A stretch of 64,000 nt of DNA from Pseudomonas sp. 8Z (GCF_902506535.1 NZ_LR733826.1:124001-188000); one strand, 5' to 3'. Counted from the stretch's first letter, positions 20,803 to 28,729 are shown. Program-made: numbers and translations. The notes: a model not told the origin generated them from the sequence alone.

Positions 20803-20828
20803 GTTTTGGAACGATATCGTTCCAAAAC
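20803..20828. promoter_or_regulatory. Perfect 26-bp palindrome, candidate GcsR enhancer site
   Basis: Two 13-bp arms GTTTTGGAACGAT / ATCGTTCCAAAAC. The core GGAACG-N4-CGTTCC is close to the TGTAACG-N4-CGTTCCG pattern I recall for P. aeruginosa GcsR. It lies about 60 bp upstream of the -24 element, a usual enhancer distance. Confidence 0.7.
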
Positions 20829-20887
20829 GCCTCGTCGTTTTTAGCAAAGTCGAGGTCGCACCGGCGGGAATGGGGCTTTACCTGTGT

Positions 20888-20906
20888 CGTTACGAAATCG
20901 TTACGG
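20888..20906. promoter_or_regulatory. Second candidate GcsR site
   Basis: CGTTACGAAATCGTTACGG reads CCGTAACGATTTCGTAACG on the minus strand, keeping GTAACG-N4-CGT of the GcsR-type half sites. Centre-to-centre distance from the palindrome at 20803 is about 81 bp. Confidence 0.5.
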
Positions 20907-21013
20907 TGGAATGATTTTGCTACGGTTGAGCTGCAAGCCACGTCCTGCCTGGCTTGTAGCCCGCATGCATCCGGGAAAATCGTGCAGGTAACCCCCGGAT
21001 TCGTCGGCTGGCT

Positions 21014-21073
21014 CGTGGGAGGCGCTTCAGCGGCGATTTTGTCGAGGCTGTCGCGGCTAAAGCCCCTCCCACG
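21014..21073. repeat. REP palindrome pair
   Basis: CGTGGGAGGCGCTTCAGCGG faces GCGGCTAAAGCCCCTCCCAC. It lies between gcsR and the gcv promoter region. A partial copy of the GTAGCCCGCATGCATCCGGG family is just beside it (20957-20976). Confidence 0.75.
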
Positions 21074-21181
21074 GCAAGTGGACGACGCTTTTGATATCCG
21101 CCGGGTGATGCTGCAGGTTGTGCTTGTGTTGGTGGGCTAAAACGGATCGCCGCCCGGCCCACCCTACGCCAGCGAGCGTCG

Positions 21182-22699
21182 TTACAGCTTGCCGATGCCG
21201 TACTTGCGCAGGCGTTTGGCGATGGCGGTGTGCGAGGTACCCAGGCGCGCGGCGAGCAGGCGGCTGGAGGGGTGGCTGGCGTAGAGCTTTTCCAGCAGCG
21301 CCTTCTCGTATTCGTCCATGGCCTGTTCCAGGCTGCCGACCTCGCCCTGTACACGCGGCGCCACTTCGGTCACGGCGATGTCCAGGTCGTCCATCTCCAC
21401 CCAGTTGCTGTCGCAGATGGCCGCGGCGCGGAAGATCACGTTCTGCAACTGGCGCACGTTGCCCGGCCAGCGCCCGGCCAGCAGCGCGGGGAAGGTGGCT
21501 GGCGCCAGGCGGCAGGGCAAGCGCTGAATCTGCGCGCAGGCCTGAGCCATGAAGTGCTGGGCCAGCAGCAGGATGTCCTGGCCGCGCTCGCGCAGTGGCG
21601 GTACTTGCAGATTGAGCACGTTGAGGCGATAGAACAGATCCTCGCGGAAGCTGCCTTCGGCCACCATCTTTTCCAGATCACGATGGGTGGCGCTGAGGAT
21701 GCGTACGTCCACCTTTACCTCACGGTCGCCACCGACGCGGCGGAAGCTGCCATCGCTCAAGAAACGCAGCAGCTTGGCCTGCAGGTAGGGCGACATTTCG
21801 CCGATTTCATCGAGAAACACCGTGCCCTGGTTGGCCAGCTCCAGCAGCCCCGGCTTGCCACCACGCTGGGCGCCGGTAAAGGCGCCGGGGGCGTAGCCGA
21901 ACAGCTCGCTCTCTGCCAGGTTTTCCGGCAGGGCGGCGCAGTTCAGCGCCAGGAAGGGCGCGGTGCGGCGCACGCTGACGGCATGGCAGGCGCGCGCTAC
22001 CAGCTCCTTGCCGGTGCCGGTTTCGCCATGGATCAACAGCGGCGCATCCAGCGACGCCACGCGCAGGGCGCGGGCCTTGAGCGCACGGATCGGCGCGGAT
22101 TCACCGAGCAGTGAGTCGAAGCCCTCGGCATGGTCGTGGTGCAACGCGGCCAGGCGCTGGCCCATGCGGCTTGGGGCGTAGAGAGTGAGCAGGCCGCCGG
22201 TGAGGCGACCGTCCTCGGTAATCGGCTGGGCATCGAGCAGCAGCGGCTGACTGGCGAAATGCACCTCGCGCAGTGGCTGGTGGAAACCGGCGGCGAGCAG
22301 CGATTGTTGCAGCGCATCGTCGGCGAACAGCGCGGCGATGCTCAGGCCCTCGGGGGCGCGGCCGTAGAGGTCGTTCAGCGCCGGGTTGGCCAGTAGCACC
22401 GTGGCGCGGTCATCCACCGCCAGCACCGGGTCGGGCATGGCGGCGAGCAGGGCATCGAGCTGCAAGCGGCGGCGCTGGCCAGGGAGAATGTCCACCACCT
22501 CCACGCTCTGCACGCCGCGCACCTGCAGCAGCGCGCCGCGCAGTTCGTCGAGCACCTCGGCGCTTAGCGTCGGTGCGTCGATATAGACGTTTGGCGGTAC
22601 CATCTCCACCGCATCGAGGTTCAGATTGCGCCCGCCGAGCAGCGCCAGGACTTCCTGGGTGATGCCGACGCGGTCGATAAAGCTGACGTGGATACGCAT
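21182..22699 (-). CDS. gcsR: TyrR-like sigma-54 activator, probably GcsR (glycine-responsive)
   Basis: 505 residues. An N-terminal ACT domain (1-70) should sense an amino acid. A PAS-like region (about 75-125) follows, then an AAA+ domain with Walker A GETGTGKE (225-232) and the sigma-54-contact loop GAFTGA (272-277). The C terminus is a TyrR-type helix-turn-helix ([20 protein letters not shown]). This is the architecture of GcsR, the glycine-sensing activator of the glycine cleavage operon in P. aeruginosa. The gene lies upstream of gcvHPT on the same strand, with a sigma-54 promoter and palindromic sites in between. PhhR is the main alternative, but the gcv context argues for GcsR. Confidence 0.82.
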   Translation of the reverse strand: MRIHVSFIDRVGITQEVLALLGGRNLNLDAVEMVPPNVYIDAPTLSAEVLDELRGALLQVRGVQSVEVVDILPGQRRRLQLDALLAAMPDPVLAVDDRATVLLANPALNDLYGRAPEGLSIAALFADDALQQSLLAAGFHQPLREVHFASQPLLLDAQPITEDGRLTGGLLTLYAPSRMGQRLAALHHDHAEGFDSLLGESAPIRALKARALRVASLDAPLLIHGETGTGKELVARACHAVSVRRTAPFLALNCAALPENLAESELFGYAPGAFTGAQRGGKPGLLELANQGTVFLDEIGEMSPYLQAKLLRFLSDGSFRRVGGDREVKVDVRILSATHRDLEKMVAEGSFREDLFYRLNVLNLQVPPLRERGQDILLLAQHFMAQACAQIQRLPCRLAPATFPALLAGRWPGNVRQLQNVIFRAAAICDSNWVEMDDLDIAVTEVAPRVQGEVGSLEQAMDEYEKALLEKLYASHPSSRLLAARLGTSHTAIAKRLRKYGIGKL

Positions 22700-22772
22700 T
22701 GATGATGGTCGAAATGGGCGAACAGGCGGCGATTATGCCTGCTCCGCCCGATATGAGGAAAAGGGCAACAGT

Positions 22773-22970
22773 GTGAGCACAGAAAAACCGAACCGCGCCG
22801 ACTACCACCGCGAGCACCAGGCCCGCGCCGAAGCCGAAGCCCAGCGCCTGCTGGCGCGCAAGGCTGAACTACAAGGGCGCTGGCTACCCTGGGTGGCGCA
22901 GGAGCTGTACCAGCTCAGCCCACCGGAGTTCGCCAACATGGTGCGGCGCGAGTTGCAGCGCCTGGCATAG
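22773..22970 (+). CDS. Small charged hypothetical protein next to gcsR
   Basis: A 65-residue protein from a GTG start with GAGGAAAAGGG upstream. A highly charged N-terminal helix (ARAEAEAQRLLARKAELQG) leads to a hydrophobic C-terminal half (LPWVAQELYQLSPPEFANMV). It is divergent from gcsR across 73 bp. No family is recognised; it resembles other short Pseudomonas genes found near gcs loci. Confidence 0.6.
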   Translation: MSTEKPNRADYHREHQARAEAEAQRLLARKAELQGRWLPWVAQELYQLSPPEFANMVRRELQRLA

Positions 22971-22988
22971 CCCGCCACGACGCAAACC

Positions 22989-23065
22989 CGTAGGAGCGGC
23001 TTCAGTCGTGATCCCGCAATAGCCCCAAGCGTCACCTGTGGGAGGGGCTTTAGCCGCGAGCCTTC
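22989..23065. repeat. REP/BIME unit
   Basis: TAGGAGCGGCTTCAGTCGTG and CTGTGGGAGGGGCTTTAGCC flank a GCAATAGCCCCAAGCG spacer. This is the reverse orientation of the units in the 32.5-33 kb array. Confidence 0.7.
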
Positions 23066-23078
23066 GTATCCTGCGAAC

Positions 23079-23777
23079 CTACGCCCGCTTGCGCCCGCAG
23101 CGGCTCATATCCACCTTGCCCACATAAGGGTTGCCCCAGCCCATCACACAGGCCACCTGCTGGTTGCGCTGGCGCTCCCAGGGTTCGGCTGGGTAGGTCT
23201 TGCTCCAGGCTTCGTAGAGTTGGCGATCCTGCTTGGACAGGCGCAGCTTGTAGTGGTCAGCCATATAGAAGTAGGTGCGCGCGATCATCCCGCGAATGGC
23301 GGCGCGCGGCATCACCTTGCGTGCCTTGAAGTCCACCACCGTCTGGCACTGGCCGTATTGGGTGGGCTGCTGTGGCAGCCAGGCGAAGCTGTAGTTGCTG
23401 CGGTCGCCATTCACCTCACCGATGCTCGGCACCAGGTTGTGCAGGTCGGCCTCGGCCTTGCGGAACTGCGCGTCGTGAGCTGCACAGTTCTTGCGCCCGC
23501 CTTTCTGCCAGCACTGGCGCTGATGGCCGATTACCCAGGCGGGGACGATGTGTTCCCACTCGATACGCTGCGCGCGGTTGGCATTCTTGCGCGGCGTGTA
23601 GCCACAAGAGCGCAGGTCGACACGCTTGCCGCTGTACTTGCAGCCGCAGTAGAACTCGGTGGACTGCTTGGCATACAGCGGCCAGGCCAGGCGCTTGGCC
23701 TCGGCAAAGGTGGCGGGTGCGGCGTTGAGTGATAGAGGGAGTAAACAGCAAACGAGGACAGCGAGGCATCGAATCAT
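23079..23777 (-). CDS. endA: Periplasmic/extracellular endonuclease I
   Basis: A 232-residue protein with a signal peptide (residues 1-19, ending SLNAA). The endonuclease I (EndA/Dns) catalytic region is intact: EWEHIVPA (residues 74-81), DLHNLVPSIGEVNGDRSNY, with paired cysteines for disulphides (CGCKYSG, RSCGYT). It would degrade DNA outside the cytoplasm. Transcribed alone. Confidence 0.92.
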   Translation of the reverse strand: MIRCLAVLVCCLLPLSLNAAPATFAEAKRLAWPLYAKQSTEFYCGCKYSGKRVDLRSCGYTPRKNANRAQRIEWEHIVPAWVIGHQRQCWQKGGRKNCAAHDAQFRKAEADLHNLVPSIGEVNGDRSNYSFAWLPQQPTQYGQCQTVVDFKARKVMPRAAIRGMIARTYFYMADHYKLRLSKQDRQLYEAWSKTYPAEPWERQRNQQVACVMGWGNPYVGKVDMSRCGRKRA

Positions 23778-23887
23778 GGGGCGGCAGAGTAGCCGCCGTT
23801 GATGCCCTTGTGAAGCTAAAAAATCATGTTTTTCAAAGGTTTAAATGCTGGCAAGAAGCCTTGATAATGGCCTCTTGCTGCGCCTTT

Positions 23888-24550
23888 TCAGAGCAATGAA
23901 GCAATGTGCGTAAGCAACCGCTGCGGGCCTTCGTATAGTGGTTGCCCGGCAATTACATGAGGCGTGCCATTGATCTTGAGCAACAACTGCGGCACACCAC
24001 CGGACGGCAGCGCTTGCATTGCCTGTTGCGCCCGAGTGACACGCTGTGCGGTGGCGTCGGCGAGTGAGCGGTCGTCGCTTAGGCGGGCGCTGAACGCGTC
24101 GAGGTCGAGGTCGAGCCCGGCGCTACGCGCTACATCCAGCGCAATCTGCGCGACCGCTTCGACGCGGCAGGTGTCCACCCCGTCGACGTAGCGGGCGAGT
24201 TGCGCAGTATGCAGCAGACGCAGTTCCAAGGCAGCGTCCTGTTCGCCCAGTGCCGTGAGTGCCCGCGTCAGGGGCGTCGAATCGAACACCCCATCGGCGG
24301 CCAGCAGCACCTGCTCCCGATAAGCCTCGCTAAAGTGTTGGCCTGTGAGCGTGGCGATGCGCTGGTCGTTCTGCCAGGCGAACTCGGCAATGCCCGCGAT
24401 GGGGCGCGGCTGCATGAACAGCCCCACGGGCATCATCCGCAACGCCGCGCCATGGCGCTCGGCCAGGCCGACCAGGGCTGGTGCGCTGGCATAACACCAG
24501 CCACAGAGCGGGTCGAAGAAATACTGCAGTTCGAGGTTTTGCATGGTCAT
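23888..24550 (-). CDS. DsbA-family thioredoxin-like protein, cytoplasmic
   Basis: A 220-residue protein with no signal peptide. CGWC active site at residues 16-19 (FFDPLCGWCYAS) and cis-proline loop GGVPQLLLKING near the C terminus; an all-helical insert lies between. It resembles FrnE/DsbA-like oxidoreductases ('DsbA family protein') rather than periplasmic DsbA. The substrate is unknown. GGAGA 8 nt upstream supports ATG 24550 over the upstream in-frame ATG at 24574. Confidence 0.82.
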   Translation of the reverse strand: MTMQNLELQYFFDPLCGWCYASAPALVGLAERHGAALRMMPVGLFMQPRPIAGIAEFAWQNDQRIATLTGQHFSEAYREQVLLAADGVFDSTPLTRALTALGEQDAALELRLLHTAQLARYVDGVDTCRVEAVAQIALDVARSAGLDLDLDAFSARLSDDRSLADATAQRVTRAQQAMQALPSGGVPQLLLKINGTPHVIAGQPLYEGPQRLLTHIASLL

Positions 24551-24923
24551 GGGCGAGGTCTCCTGTGCGCCCACTCTATCGTTGCGTCATGCGCAGATAT
24601 AGCGCGTGACAGTCGCAGCTTTGTTGCGCAAAGCGCGCGAGTCAGCGGCTAACTGAACCTCGGCAAGCGCTGATCCTGCTCCCCATGCTCGACCTCCGCC
24701 TGCTGTACTCGGGGCAACCTTGAGCGCCGTTCTTCTCCGTATCGCTTGGCTAGATGGCTAATTATTTTTCGATTAAAAAGCTCTTAAAGCCATGATTTGT
24801 GGGCCTCTTGGCCTATTTTTTAGGTAAGGTAAAATTTTTTACCTTACGTTTATGCATGCTGTAGCCTGCGTCCAAACCAAGGCTGAAATGCCTCTTTATG
24901 AGCTTTTGAAGACCGATACGTTA
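24551..24923. other. Gene-free stretch before the IS66 remnant
   Basis: No gene seen. GC falls sharply from about 24755 onward, marking the edge of the foreign islet. It includes the palindrome at 24824-24847. Confidence 0.5.
24824..24847. repeat. AT-rich near-perfect palindrome
   Basis: GTAAGGTAAAA and TTTTACCTTAC, 11-bp arms with a 2-nt centre. The centre is too short for a normal hairpin loop. It may be an operator or the end of a decayed element. Confidence 0.5.
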
Positions 24924-24930
24924 GATTTCG

Positions 24931-25163
24931 GACATCGGACTTAGTCTTGAAATGCTCGGCCTCCAGGCGCTTGAATCACAGGCAAAAGCCATTGAGTTAG
25001 AGGACTTGACCTGGCTGCGCGTGCGATTGAGGAACACGAACAGCACCGGATTGAACACCTCCACCTTGATGTCCAGCTCGACCAGGCCGTTTATGGATTT
25101 ACGGAAGTCGACCGGTTTGGGGTAGAGGTAGAGTTTTTGCACCTTGGCATCGGGACGCATCAT
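24931..25163 (-). pseudogene. tnpB: IS66-family tnpB (Orf2) remnant
   Basis: The start MMRPDAKVQKLYLYPKPVDF and the following RKSI, LVELDIKVEVF and VLFVFLNRTR match IS66 Orf2 proteins. After about residue 52 the reading frame breaks: NGFCL, a stop, then FKRLEAEHF appear in a different frame. An internal loop segment (usually GLAA) is also missing. So it is an inactivated fragment with at least one frameshift and one stop. No IS66 transposase (tnpC) is present. Short IS66-like sequence continues to about 25240. Confidence 0.75.
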
Positions 25164-25244
25164 GGTGAGGCTCCTGTCTGTCGGAAACGGGAGCTCTGCA
25201 TCCGCAAGTGGATGACTCAGATGAAGGTGGGGTTTGTGGAGCGC

Positions 25245-25505
25245 TTACCAACTGTCGGGAAGATCCGGCAAGCGCAACGCCAGCAGCAGGGAAAAGGCCC
25301 GCAGCAACAAACGGCTGGTACGGCCAATCACGACCGCGACGAAGTGCTGCCAACTGCCATCCTGATCCTTCGACCAGGCCGTCAAGCGCTTGTGCAGCGC
25401 CCCGACCACGGCTCGCAGTACGCCGTAGATCAGCGCCGTGGCGACCAGGACAATCGCCACGTTGAGCCAGACATCGCGTTCAAGCCAGATATTCCACTGT
25501 TCCAT
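25245..25505 (-). pseudogene. Truncated N terminus of a mechanosensitive channel (MscS family)
   Basis: 86 residues from MEQWNIWLERDVWLNVAIVL to LLALRLPDLPDSW look like the first membrane helices of an MscS-family protein of Pseudomonas, which would normally continue for several hundred residues. The frame ends where IS66-derived sequence starts, so the gene was cut by the insertion or a later deletion. The upstream in-frame extension to 25643 is not part of it. Confidence 0.6.
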
Positions 25506-25604
25506 CGCCAGGGGCCTCCAGAAAAAGACATATAGGGTTCTGGTGGCGTTGGGGGGTAGAAGTTCCGGGGAAATGGTTGAGTGGTTTGTCTGGTTGTGTG
25601 TACA

Positions 25605-25617
25605 GGGAATCGAACCC
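25605..25617. other. 13-bp copy of the tRNA T-arm core, possible attachment-site remnant
   Basis: GGGAATCGAACCC occurs here and, in the same orientation, inside tRNA-Gly at 28596-28608. The two copies bracket the AT-rich RT/ATPase islet. The sequence is the common tRNA T-arm, so identity over only 13 bp is weak evidence for an att site. No complete tRNA can be folded here, and there is no integrase gene in the islet. Confidence 0.3.
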
Positions 25618-25728
25618 TTTCCAGCCCTCGCTGTGATCCGCAACGGCCGACTTTTCTGGCCTTGTAGACCAAGGCCAATTGCATTTTTTCGCTATCCCTT
25701 GCAGTGATTTCGACACTTTTTCGACATT

Positions 25729-27066
25729 CTAAAGCCTCATAGGATAGAGGAAATTTCTTAGATTCACTGCGAAGGCTTCAATGTCTTCATTGTAGGTATT
25801 GCAGAGAAGTTCAAATATTTCACTTTTGCTCATGAGATTTCTGATTAATAAATCCTTGAATACTCTTTTATGCTCTTTGCGCGGTATATGTCCTGTGATT
25901 CTTGGGTGCACTCCGCCATTCTCGTGAAGATCATGCAGCGCCTTCTCGACACTATCTAAAGGAATGCAATATGTATTGGGGCGGCTGCCTATTTCCTCGT
26001 TTCGCATGTCTCCATCCATAATGGCTATTACATTTCTCTCTATCGATAAGAACTCTTCATTGATGTTGCGTTGCAATAAGTCGGCGACGCTAGCTGCTGT
26101 GCCTGTGTGTATTATGTGGTACTTGTAGAATGTGTTTGGGCAGTATTTGGCAATTATGTGCTGCAGGAAGTCTCTTAGAGTAATGTCCTCGGTTAGTATG
26201 TATTTGTCATACCCGTTAAAGCCAAACATTACGCTTTTTATGTAGTTGTATGAGACCTCTTTGATTTCTGTTGTTGCATCATTCTCCTGCATGTAATACA
26301 GCTCTCCATCATCGAGCATTCGTATCATTGCTAAGGAGTGAGATGTGAATAGGATGTTTATCTGGAACTCTGTGCAGCATGCCCTTAGCCAACGTATCAG
26401 CCTTACCTGGGCTGCTGCGTCCAGGGAAATATCTATTTCATCTATTACGATAAGTTTTCGGCGGCTTTTTATTTTTCTGTATAGGCTTATTAGTAAGTAT
26501 TCGCCAGAGCTTAGGTAATCTTCGCGTATGTATTTATTTTCTGGCAGTACTATGCAGTAATATTCGCTGTTTTTGACTTTGATGGCTCTGATGTTGTTGA
26601 ATTTGTCGCTATCATATATTTCGCTTAAAAAGGAAATTAAGTCATCTGGTCTTGAGTATTGTTCTAAAACAACGGCGCGCCTTATGTCGTCGTCAACATT
26701 GCTTATCGTCTGAAAGAAATTGAAGCGCTGGCCGTGAGGTAGTGGCAGTTCTACGTCGATGTTTTCCTTGATCTCGTCTGGTATGTTTTTTTTGCAGTTA
26801 AGGCTGCTTATGTTTTCGACATACTCGAAGCTATAAATTTCTTCGTTGACTTTGTACGTTATGTTGCTGTTCTTGTGGAAGATTGAATCGGCGGAGGTTT
26901 TTTTAAAGGTGTCCGCAAGTGAGAAGTTTTTTATTGCTTTGATAAGGGTTGTTTTGCCGACTCCGTTTTTTCCTACGATACAAGATATCTTATGCTCTGA
27001 AAGATTTAGAGAGAGAGTTAGGGACTCGACATGTTGGACGCGCCTAACTTCAAAAGTTATTTGCAT
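25729..27066 (-). CDS. ATPase-TOPRIM (OLD-like) protein, probable retron effector
   Basis: 445 residues. ABC/SMC-type ATPase domain: Walker A GKNGVGKTT (32-40), signature LSSGEY (185-190), Walker B LIVIDEID (205-212), switch histidine in TSHS (241-244). The C-terminal part has a TOPRIM-like pattern: Glu293 in YILTEDITLRDF, then DGD (351-353) in VIAIMDGDMR, as in OLD-family nucleases. In retrons with an ATPase-TOPRIM partner (Eco8-like) this protein is the toxic effector held in check by RT and msDNA. Its start overlaps the RT gene by 17 bp, with GAGGATCGCC before the ATG, so translation is coupled. Codon usage is strongly AT-rich, unlike the core genome. Confidence 0.78.
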   Translation of the reverse strand: MQITFEVRRVQHVESLTLSLNLSEHKISCIVGKNGVGKTTLIKAIKNFSLADTFKKTSADSIFHKNSNITYKVNEEIYSFEYVENISSLNCKKNIPDEIKENIDVELPLPHGQRFNFFQTISNVDDDIRRAVVLEQYSRPDDLISFLSEIYDSDKFNNIRAIKVKNSEYYCIVLPENKYIREDYLSSGEYLLISLYRKIKSRRKLIVIDEIDISLDAAAQVRLIRWLRACCTEFQINILFTSHSLAMIRMLDDGELYYMQENDATTEIKEVSYNYIKSVMFGFNGYDKYILTEDITLRDFLQHIIAKYCPNTFYKYHIIHTGTAASVADLLQRNINEEFLSIERNVIAIMDGDMRNEEIGSRPNTYCIPLDSVEKALHDLHENGGVHPRITGHIPRKEHKRVFKDLLIRNLMSKSEIFELLCNTYNEDIEAFAVNLRNFLYPMRL

Positions 27067-28033
27067 GGCGATCCTCTTTCTTTTTTGTTCTGTGTAAGAA
27101 CATGTCTATTACGGTTGCGCCAAATTTCTTTCTGAGTTTTTCTAGGTAATTTTTATCTATGGTGCTTACGTAGTTTAAGTACCCGAAGAGTAAGTCAACT
27201 CCCTTTGTCATGTCTTGCTTTATTTTTTCATGATCAAGAAATTTATCTCTGTCATTTACATAGTGGAAAAGTAATACTTCGATTTCATTTCTTATCTTTA
27301 TGTCAATGGTTACTTTTCCGTTTGGCAGTATGGCCAATCCTAGGAGTTTTACTTTGTTTCCTTTTCGTGTGTGTTTGCTTTTTTGTTTGTTTAGATTTAG
27401 TTGTCCATTGTGATGCTTGTTTAAAATAAATTCGATTGTGCTTTCAATAGGTTCTATTTTTTCTTGATTTTGGCTTGATATGATTATGTCGTCTGAGTAT
27501 CGCGTATAAATTAGTTCGTTCTGTATGCAAAGTTTCTCTAATTCGTTGTCGAAATCATAAAGGCAGGCATTGCTCATTACTGGTGATGAGGAGAATCCCA
27601 GTGGCAGAGAATTGTTAAGTGTGGTGAGCTCTACTATCCTGTCGATATGGTTTTCGATGTCTAGTACGGGGCTGTTGTCAGAATTATTTAGTATGGTTTT
27701 TCGTATTAGTGGTGTGGTTAAGTTCTCAAAGAAATGTTCAATGTCTGTTTGAAAGAAATATTTGCTTTGGGCGTGTTTGGAAACGGCGTCAAGGGAGTTG
27801 AAGCCTTTTCTATATGAGTAGACTACTCTTGGGTTGATGTTCAGGTATTCAAGTATGAATAAGCTAATGAAAGAGTGAAATGTTTTCAGTTTTTTTGTTG
27901 TTCGGTATATTGTGCGTTCTTTTGCTTTGAATGATGCATATTCAGCACTTATGTCACTTTCTATGAAGTCTTTGAAGCTGTATTTTCCGTGATACATGGC
28001 CTCAAATAGGACTTCTAGTTTCTTCTTGTTCAT
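27050..28033 (-). CDS. Retron-type reverse transcriptase (divergent)
   Basis: 327 residues with the ordered RT motifs: TIYRTTKKLK (41-50), FFQTDIEHFF with Asp97, LPLGFSSSP (143-151), catalytic YSDD (179-182), and a thumb with KVKLLGLAILPNGK (227-240). The layout fits bacterial retron RTs, but the hallmark NAxxH is AVSKH (83-87) and the VTG box reads LLG, so it is a divergent member. It would reverse-transcribe the structured RNA encoded just upstream. AGGTGA before ATG 28033 supports this start over the longer frame to 28075. AT-rich codon usage and the linked ATPase-TOPRIM gene indicate a horizontally acquired defence module. Confidence 0.85.
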   Translation of the reverse strand: MNKKKLEVLFEAMYHGKYSFKDFIESDISAEYASFKAKERTIYRTTKKLKTFHSFISLFILEYLNINPRVVYSYRKGFNSLDAVSKHAQSKYFFQTDIEHFFENLTTPLIRKTILNNSDNSPVLDIENHIDRIVELTTLNNSLPLGFSSSPVMSNACLYDFDNELEKLCIQNELIYTRYSDDIIISSQNQEKIEPIESTIEFILNKHHNGQLNLNKQKSKHTRKGNKVKLLGLAILPNGKVTIDIKIRNEIEVLLFHYVNDRDKFLDHEKIKQDMTKGVDLLFGYLNYVSTIDKNYLEKLRKKFGATVIDMFLHRTKKKEDRHANNF

Positions 28034-28054
28034 AAAGGTCTTCACCTGATGCGA

Positions 28055-28080
28055 GCCAATTGCTCTAGCTACCAATTGGC
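28055..28080 (-). repeat. Inverted repeat before the RT gene
   Basis: GCCAATTG / CAATTGGC, 8-bp perfect arms with a 10-nt loop, between the presumed non-coding RNA and the RT ribosome site. It could be a processing or attenuation hairpin. Confidence 0.5.
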
Positions 28081-28094
28081 GTGAGGTCGTGACG

Positions 28095-28330
28095 ATGAGG
28101 CATAGCAGATGTTACCGCAGGATGCGAAACAAGGAGTGCTAGGAGTCGGGAATGTAGGTACTGGCTTGAGCTGGAGGCTGGAGAGTGCTGCTAGGTGCCG
28201 AGGAGGTTTTTTACTATTTGTACCGCTCTTCTTATGCCTTGCATCAAGAAGAGCGGTACAAACGTAAAAAGGATAAAGGCGCCTAGAGGTCAGACTGTTG
28301 ACTGGAGCTACTCCTAGTCGCTGACATGCC
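28095..28330 (-). ncRNA. Candidate retron msr-msd RNA
   Basis: Untranslated, highly structured region directly before the RT on the same strand. The presumed msd is a long hairpin at 28208-28270: a 7-bp outer helix, a 17-bp perfect helix (TTTGTACCGCTCTTCTT, 28262-28246), then ATGC-AAG-GCAT at the tip with a single bulged G. CTAGGCGCC (28286-28278) and GGCACCTAG (28199-28191) close it with one mismatch. The presumed msr stem-loop is GACT-A-GGAG-TAG-CTCC-AGTC (28319-28300), preceded by CAGCGA, which could hold the priming G. Possible a1/a2 pairing: GGCAT (28330-28326) with ATGCC (28103-28099). Ends are inferred, not mapped. Confidence 0.65.
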
Positions 28331-28333
28331 CTC

Positions 28334-28361
28334 ATTTTAGGGGAACCTGAGCCAAAATCAA
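28334..28361 (-). promoter_or_regulatory. Probable promoter of the retron RNA
   Basis: TTGATT (28361-28356) and TAAAAT (28339-28334) with a 16-bp spacer predict a start near 28330-28327, right at the 5' side of the structured RNA. Confidence 0.6.
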
Positions 28362-28541
28362 GCATCTGCCATGACGCTCCTCTGCTTAGTCAAGTCCTAC
28401 GGCATACCAGCGTCTAGCTGCTTCCTGTGACGAAAAGGTGACAGATTTATTTTCTGCCTGACGCCTTTCCCGTCTGATCGCAAAGCGCCATCTTTCCCGG
28501 CCCAAACCCTTGCGGTCAAGCCTTTCAAACGCCAGAAACGA

Positions 28542-28571
28542 AAAAGCCCCGTCAGTGATGACGGGGCTTTT
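28542..28571. terminator. Strong bidirectional terminator next to tRNA-Gly
   Basis: AAAAGCCCCGTCA / TGACGGGGCTTTT, a 13-bp stem with a GTGA loop and T-tracts on both strands. It ends the minus-strand tRNA transcript 12 bp after the tRNA. Confidence 0.9.
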
Positions 28572-28582
28572 GCTTGGCTGTC

Positions 28583-28656
28583 TGGAGCGGGTGATGGGAA
28601 TCGAACCCACGGCTCTAGCTTGGGAAGCTAGGGTATTACCATTATACGACACCCGC
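28583..28656 (-). tRNA. tRNA-Gly(CCC)
   Basis: 74 nt including encoded CCA. Acceptor GCGGGTG/CACCCGC, anticodon arm CTAGC-TTCCCAA-GCTAG with anticodon CCC, T-arm GTGGG-TTCGATT-CCCAT, discriminator T. It is the right-hand neighbour of the retron islet. Confidence 0.95.
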
Positions 28657-28693
28657 AGCGGGTGCCTTTATACCGGAACCTGCGGCGGAAATG

Positions 28694-28721
28694 AAGCGCA
28701 AAGCGCATTCGCTTTGCGCTT
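28694..28721 (-). terminator. Terminator hairpin after phaG
   Basis: AAGCGCAAAGCG / CGCTTTGCGCTT, 12 bp with a CATT loop, 9 bp past the phaG stop codon. Only a short T-tract follows on the minus strand. Confidence 0.65.
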
Positions 28722-28729
28722 GGTGCTCT

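Noticed and set aside
25590..25690. Possible second tRNA gene on the minus strand with a GGTTCGATTCCC T-arm
   Set aside because: No matching acceptor or anticodon arms can be formed and the 3' end does not place CCA correctly. Kept only as a possible att remnant.
27050..28033. Group II intron maturase
   Set aside because: No maturase (X) or endonuclease domain, no intron domain V/VI structure downstream, and length and partner gene fit a retron.
28386..28652. An 88-codon minus-strand frame
   Set aside because: It runs through tRNA-Gly and its terminator, so it is not a gene.
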